From Bacillota bacterium (GTDB lineage: Bacteria; Bacillota; Clostridia; Lachnospirales; Lachnospiraceae): a stretch of DNA of 18,677 nucleotides. The DNA lies in the NCBI GenBank assembly GCA_023412855.1, contig JAEZRJ010000077.1:1-18677 (forward strand), written 5' to 3'. Under the pieces are notes generated by a model, which was given only the letters and a program-made list of their open reading frames with translations, made no database searches and had not been told where the DNA came from. This document shows, piece by piece, positions 15,544-18,677 of this stretch (position 1 is the first letter of the stretch; every line of letters starts with the position of its first letter). The position numbers and the translations under genes were made by a program.

Positions 15544-15562
15544 TTGACAGAACGTCGTTCAA
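15544..15562. promoter_or_regulatory. TetR operator over the regulator's own start
   Basis: ttgacagaacgtcgttcaa holds the perfect inverted repeat gaacg-t-cgttc (15550-15560) and is 18 of 19 identical to the site at 14802-14820. It lies just downstream of the -10 box, a position suited to autorepression. Confidence 0.8.
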
Positions 15563-15566
15563 TTAA

Positions 15567-15595
15567 ATTATATGACCGGAATTTTTATTTGTCAA
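15567..15595 (-). promoter_or_regulatory. Consensus promoter of the TetR gene
   Basis: On the minus strand TTGACA (15595-15590) and TATAAT (15572-15567) are separated by 17 bases, a perfect housekeeping consensus. The transcription start falls inside the operator that follows. Confidence 0.88.
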
Positions 15596-15598
15596 TCT

Positions 15599-16225
15599 TC
15601 AAATTACGGATACATACCAGTTATTCTCTATATAGAACCTCCACAGATAGTCTTTCGCCTCTTCGGCATAATCGATACCTACCCGTTTGGATTGTACGAT
15701 TCCGAAGTCCTGCGCCTCCCCTTCCTCCACATAAAGCACATCGCCGCATAAATCTGCGCCGTTTTTCCCCCTGTCGATGGAAAGAGCCGCACAAAGCTTA
15801 CCCGGACCGTTGGTCAGCGCTTTTTCCTGACTTCGGTTCAATCCGGCATACTCCTTTTTAAATCTGTTCCGGGCCATGATGTCCAGCCCCTCTACAGGCT
15901 CTGCCGCCCTGATCAGCACGGCTTGAGGAACTCCTTCCTCTCTCGTAACTATATTGAAGCAGTTGTGCATTCCATATATAAAAAACACATAGGAAAATCC
16001 CGGGCCGCCATACATGACCTCCACTCTCGGGGTACGTCTTCCACCATAAGAATGGGCTGCTTTATCCATGACTCCCATATAGGCTTCCGTTTCCACGATT
16101 TTGGCAGCAACCCTCTGCCCGTTCACCTCGTGCACAATAATCTTCCCAAGAAGCTCCTTGGCTACAACGATAGAATCCCTATTGTAAAATTCTCTGTCCA
16201 GCTTTTTCATCCTGTTCTTCTCCAT
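15599..16225 (-). CDS. DNA-3-methyladenine glycosylase (AAG/MPG family)
   Basis: A base-excision repair enzyme that removes alkylated purines such as 3-methyladenine and hypoxanthine. At 208 residues it is typical for the bacterial AAG family. KIVETEAYMG (42-51) holds the catalytic glutamate (E47, equivalent to human E125) and Y49; AAHSYGGRRTP (56-66) gives H58; VLIRAAEP (103-110) gives the conserved R106. The position equivalent to human Y159 appears to be F81. The longest start (16225) lacks a clear ribosome binding site; an ATG five codons in (16210) has GGAG nine bases upstream and is an equally likely start. It is divergent from the rubrerythrin-like gene and follows no operon partner. 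Confidence 0.92.
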   Translation of the reverse strand: MEKNRMKKLDREFYNRDSIVVAKELLGKIIVHEVNGQRVAAKIVETEAYMGVMDKAAHSYGGRRTPRVEVMYGGPGFSYVFFIYGMHNCFNIVTREEGVPQAVLIRAAEPVEGLDIMARNRFKKEYAGLNRSQEKALTNGPGKLCAALSIDRGKNGADLCGDVLYVEEGEAQDFGIVQSKRVGIDYAEEAKDYLWRFYIENNWYVSVI

Positions 16226-16251
16226 TTTCTATCCGAAAATCCACGTTATTT

Positions 16252-16257
16252 ATTATA
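16252..16257 (-). promoter_or_regulatory. -10 box for the 3-methyladenine glycosylase
   Basis: A TATAAT on the minus strand (16257-16252), with TGGTTT as a weak -35 box 17 bases upstream (16280-16275). Transcription would start about 20 bases before the 16225 start codon. Confidence 0.5.
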
Positions 16258-16345
16258 CCCCATCTTCCGCCTGCAAACCAGTACCCTGCGGGGAATATCC
16301 GCATATCATATAAAAGAATAAAAAGCTGTTTCACCCGGAGGAACT

Positions 16346-16888
16346 ATGGAATTCAGAGAAAGCCGTACTTATAGAAATTTACTCAGAGTTTATGAAGAAG
16401 AATTGATGTTCAGTGCCAGGTTCGCGCTATACGGAGAAATCGCCCAGACGGATGGCTACATCACGATCTCCAGGCTCTATGATACCCTTTCCGGTCAGGA
16501 TCTCGAACATGCGCGTATTTGGCTGCGGGCTATCTACGAAGGAAACCTTCCAAGCACCGCCTCCAATCTCATCGAATCCGCCAATGCAGAATATGCTATC
16601 GCCGGAAATCAGTATCAGGAATATGTACAGATAGCAAGAGAGGAAGGCTACGACCATCTCGCCGCCCTGTTTGCCGGAGTCGCCAATATAGACTACAATC
16701 ACGCCACACTGCTCCAGCAGCAATACGATAACGTCGTTTCCGGTCAGGTCTTCTGTAAGCCCGAGGAAATCGTATGGGTCTGCATGCAGTGCGGAAATAT
16801 TATGTCAGGCCTCTGCGCTCCTGAAATCTGTCCGGTCTGCGGCTTCCCACAAGGATATTACAGACCGCTGAACAGTTGTCCTTATTAG
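16346..16888 (+). CDS. Rubrerythrin-like protein with altered diiron site
   Basis: A 180-residue protein with a ferritin-like four-helix domain (about 10-130) and a C-terminal rubredoxin domain whose iron ligands are intact: CMQC at 146-149 and CPVC at 162-165. Rubrerythrins reduce hydrogen peroxide in anaerobes with electrons from rubredoxin. By manual alignment the diiron ligands are E19, D52 (usually Glu) with H55, E82, I85 (usually Glu) and D116 (usually Glu) with H119. One carboxylate is therefore lost and two are shortened. The start has GGAGG, though only four bases away. Its stop lies one base from the stop of the convergent LysE-family gene. It is either a divergent peroxidase or a protein that has lost the reaction. 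Confidence 0.82.
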   Translation: MEFRESRTYRNLLRVYEEELMFSARFALYGEIAQTDGYITISRLYDTLSGQDLEHARIWLRAIYEGNLPSTASNLIESANAEYAIAGNQYQEYVQIAREEGYDHLAALFAGVANIDYNHATLLQQQYDNVVSGQVFCKPEEIVWVCMQCGNIMSGLCAPEICPVCGFPQGYYRPLNSCPY

Positions 16889-16889
16889 A

Positions 16890-17474
16890 TCATTTCATCA
16901 TACTGTAAATACATTCTAACAAGGAAAGTGCCAATACAATGTTTATAATCCTGTAATGCTTTTGGTAGACCCGCTGTATCAGCATACCCATGCCGATCCA
17001 CGACACGGTTGCTATTGTTCCCATAGAAGCGATAATAAGCCCGAAGAAAAACAAAATGGGAAAGGCGTTGCTGTAATCAGTGACATAACCGGTAAGGGCG
17101 GTAATGCCGAATAAGTATATCTTCACATTGATAAATTGCAGCAAAAAGCCCTTGAAAAAGGAGGCAGACTTTTCAGTCTTGCTTTCCTCCGGCTTGCTAA
17201 GCACGATATGCAAGGCGAGCCATAAAATATAGGCTGCTCCGATATATTTCATAAATCCCAGTGCATCCGGCAGAAAGGTACTGACACCATAAACGAATAT
17301 TGAACAAGCGATCTGCACTACATAGTAGCCTGTGAAGATACCTAAAAATAAAGGGCGCCCTTTGCGGAAGCCATAGTTTGCCGTTGTATTGAGAGCCAGA
17401 ATATTGCCGGGGCCCGGAGTGAAGGCATTAATTACCGCATAAATAAAAAAGTTTCCTAAGACATATCCAGACAT
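16890..17474 (-). CDS. LysE/RhtB family translocator
   Basis: A small inner-membrane exporter of 194 residues with about six hydrophobic segments. The family signature NAFTPGPGNILALN (16-29) is present, with the FTPGPGN core at 18-24. LysE/RhtB proteins export amino acids or their derivatives by proton exchange; the substrate here is unknown. I start at the ATG at 17474, preceded by AAGGA about 11 bases upstream, which gives the usual family N-terminus. A start nine codons earlier (17501) has no ribosome binding site. A TATAAT at 17518-17513 on the same strand probably belongs to its promoter. It converges on the rubrerythrin-like gene with a single base between stops. Confidence 0.88.
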   Translation of the reverse strand: MSGYVLGNFFIYAVINAFTPGPGNILALNTTANYGFRKGRPLFLGIFTGYYVVQIACSIFVYGVSTFLPDALGFMKYIGAAYILWLALHIVLSKPEESKTEKSASFFKGFLLQFINVKIYLFGITALTGYVTDYSNAFPILFFFGLIIASMGTIATVSWIGMGMLIQRVYQKHYRIINIVLALSLLECIYSMMK

Positions 17475-17512
17475 TGTATTTTCAATCCTTTCGGGGAGCA
17501 TGTACTTTTTTT

Positions 17513-17518
17513 ATTATA
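17513..17518 (-). promoter_or_regulatory. -10 box for the LysE-family gene
   Basis: TATAAT on the minus strand about 39 bases upstream of the chosen start codon. No good -35 box is visible at the right distance, so the promoter call is partial. Confidence 0.4.
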
Positions 17519-17762
17519 TCATAGCTCTTATTCATATTGGAAATACGTTTATGTTATCCTCGCTATAACGTTAAGTTATCGCTGCGTCTTAATTAATCCT
17601 AAAATGAGGTCAGCAACCATCTCCCGGATGGTTTCCCTGAAAAGTGAAAATCTGCCATTCAGAAGATTGTAATGAGCGTTAAAAACCTGCAATGGGCCTG
17701 AAGCTTGCAATGAAGGCTTAACATCCATATGGAAATCTTCACAGCTTTATGCTACACTATGT

Positions 17763-17795
17763 TTGAATTTATATTCATATCTGAATGTTATTCAA
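17763..17795. promoter_or_regulatory. Nested inverted repeat, possible operator
   Basis: ttgaat (17763-17768) mirrors attcaa (17790-17795), and inside it attca-tatc-tgaat (17773-17786) is a second perfect inverted repeat. It lies in the 493-base gap between the LysE-family gene and the last GNAT gene. The sequence is AT-rich, so chance is possible. Between 17519 and 17762 I see no gene and no firm signal. Confidence 0.3.
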
Positions 17796-17865
17796 TAAGA
17801 ATTCTGCATAAAACCAAGGTATTGTATTTATAACGGATATTTTGTGAATAATTGTGCTGGCCGTT

Positions 17866-17980
17866 ATCCTGTCAATCGATGTTATCCTGACAGGATTGTC
17901 ACGGAACCGGCACATGAAGTAGGAGCAATTTCCTCAAGAACTACAAAATGCAGCAAGGGCAGGGAAGATAAGTCCGTGAC
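17866..17980 (+). ncRNA. Candidate structured leader RNA before the GNAT gene
   Basis: Two perfect long-range pairings lie in tandem. A 9-bp hairpin joins atcctgtca (17866-17874) with tgacaggat (17888-17896). One base later, gtcacgga (17898-17905) pairs with tccgtgac (17973-17980), an 8-bp closing stem around a 67-base domain that contains further pairings (gtag with ctac, agga with tcct). The closing stem ends four bases before the AAAGGA ribosome binding site of the GNAT gene, and the loop of the first hairpin repeats gttatcctg, which is partly complementary to that site. This layout suits a cis-acting regulatory RNA. I could not match it to a riboswitch class from memory. Confidence 0.45.
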
Positions 17981-17994
17981 TGAAAGGATGAAGT

Positions 17995-18552
17995 ATGATT
18001 TATTTGGAAACAGACCGATTGATTTTGAGAGACTATGCGGAAGAGGATTTTCTCTCTTATTACCGTTTGAAGAGTGATGAAAAAACAATGTATTATTTGC
18101 AGGATATTAAGATGGACAGCGAAGCATCTGCACGGATCGATTTTGAAAAGGTCTTGGCCGACAGCAAGGAGGAGAATAGACGATTCTATTTTTTTCATGT
18201 GGAATCAAAGGATAAGCATGAAGCGGTGGGCAGTGCCGGGTATACGGTCACGGAATTTACTCCGGTGGGCCAGCTTGTGCATGCGGGATATTTCAGTTTT
18301 CCGATGTTCTGGAGCAACGGATATATAACAGAAGCCTTTGCCCGGATTATCGAATTCGCTTTTACGGAAAGAGATGTATATAGAATTGCGACCGGATGCC
18401 TGAAAGAAAATCTTCCCTCGGAACGAGTGATGCAAAAATGCGGACTTATAAAAGAAGCCGAGCATTTAAACAGCGAATGGCATGACGGGAAAATAAAAAC
18501 CCGGGTGGAATATCGCCTGTTAAAAGAAGAATGGCATAATGGGCGGGTCTAG
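17995..18552 (+). CDS. GNAT family N-acetyltransferase (RimJ/RimL-like)
   Basis: A 185-residue acetyltransferase of the RimJ/RimL-like GNAT group. It opens with the typical LETDRLILRDYAEEDF (4-19). The cofactor-loop region is WSNGYITEA at 106-114, where relatives usually have a WGxGYATEA-type loop, so one glycine is replaced by Asn. KENLPSERVMQKCGL (137-151) is the standard cofactor-contacting element. The family acetylates protein N-termini, amino acids or antibiotics; no substrate can be assigned. The ATG follows AAAGGA by about eight bases. It is preceded by a strongly paired leader, which may control its translation, and is followed by a palindromic repeat. Confidence 0.87.
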   Translation: MIYLETDRLILRDYAEEDFLSYYRLKSDEKTMYYLQDIKMDSEASARIDFEKVLADSKEENRRFYFFHVESKDKHEAVGSAGYTVTEFTPVGQLVHAGYFSFPMFWSNGYITEAFARIIEFAFTERDVYRIATGCLKENLPSERVMQKCGLIKEAEHLNSEWHDGKIKTRVEYRLLKEEWHNGRV

Positions 18553-18584
18553 TGTACTGTCTCATTGACTTTCAGCAAAATAGC

Positions 18585-18677
18585 GCCGAATGAATTTTCA
18601 AACTGCAAGGCGGAGGAATGAGGCGTAGCGGTGGCTACGTCGATTGACGACAACGAGGCAGTTGGAAATTCAGGCAA
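18585..18677. repeat. Palindromic repeat element, cut by window end
   Basis: Outer arms gaattttcaaactgc (18592-18606) and gcagttggaaattc (18658-18671) are inversely related with few mismatches. Inside are two small hairpins: cgtagc-ggtg-gctacg (18624-18639) and gtcg-attga-cgac (18639-18651). There is no coding capacity. From memory, similar sequences recur between genes in Lachnospiraceae, but I cannot verify that here. It begins about 30 bases after the GNAT stop and differs from the repeat at 1-58. Confidence 0.6.

Noticed and set aside
17844..18077. Plus-strand 77-codon open frame across the candidate leader
   Set aside because: It overlaps the start of the GNAT gene in another frame and lacks a ribosome binding site; the region is better explained by RNA pairing. 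A short conserved peptide is not fully excluded.

Overview
The window looks like a chromosomal segment of an endospore-forming, anaerobic, moderate-GC Firmicute, most likely Lachnospiraceae or a related Clostridia. Supporting signs are strong AGGAGG-type ribosome binding sites, an iron-containing alcohol dehydrogenase, a C_GCAxxG_C_C protein, a VanZ-like protein, a rubrerythrin-like protein and a spore-surface-type collagen-like gene behind a sigma-K-like promoter. This placement is inferred from gene content, not from a marker gene. I see no rRNA, tRNA, CRISPR array, transposase or complete mobile element.

Layout. 1-302: a dispersed repeat copy and a hairpin. 303-2023 (+): a GT1-type glycosyltransferase and a GNAT acetyltransferase. 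2047-3389 (-): a TetR regulator and a cysteine-motif flavodoxin-family oxidoreductase, driven by a consensus promoter with one operator in its spacer and another just downstream. 3455-3800: a second copy of the dispersed repeat and a terminator. 3801-5952 (-): a VanZ-like membrane protein, two GNAT acetyltransferases and a C_GCAxxG_C_C protein. 6114-7292 (-): an iron alcohol dehydrogenase. 7405-10698: a spore-surface-like glycosylation locus with two divergent paralogous GT2/TPR glycosyltransferases and, 1 bp after the second, a collagen-like protein with 25 G-X-Y triplets. 10834-11634 (-): remains of a serine hydrolase (SxxK) gene and of a TetR C-terminus. 11715-15527 (-): a TetR regulator, ABC ATPase and FtsX-like permease, with the same operator before the regulator and before the transporter. 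15599-16225 (-): 3-methyladenine DNA glycosylase. 16346-16888 (+): a rubrerythrin-like protein with altered diiron ligands. 16890-17474 (-): a LysE-family exporter. 17502-17994: a long intergenic region ending in a strongly paired candidate leader RNA, followed by a fourth GNAT gene (17995-18552). 18585-18677: a second kind of palindromic repeat, running off the window end.

How the parts work together. The most coherent system is the sigma-K-like promoter, GT2 and collagen-like protein. It fits mother-cell expression late in sporulation of a threonine-rich collagen-like surface protein together with the enzyme that would glycosylate it, comparable to the sgtA-bclA3 arrangement in Clostridioides difficile. 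The two TetR modules are self-contained sensor-effector circuits whose operators can be read directly from the sequence. The rest is mainly stress, detoxification and accessory metabolism. Several start codons were moved from the longest open frame to an internal codon because of the ribosome binding site; each case is stated in its entry.
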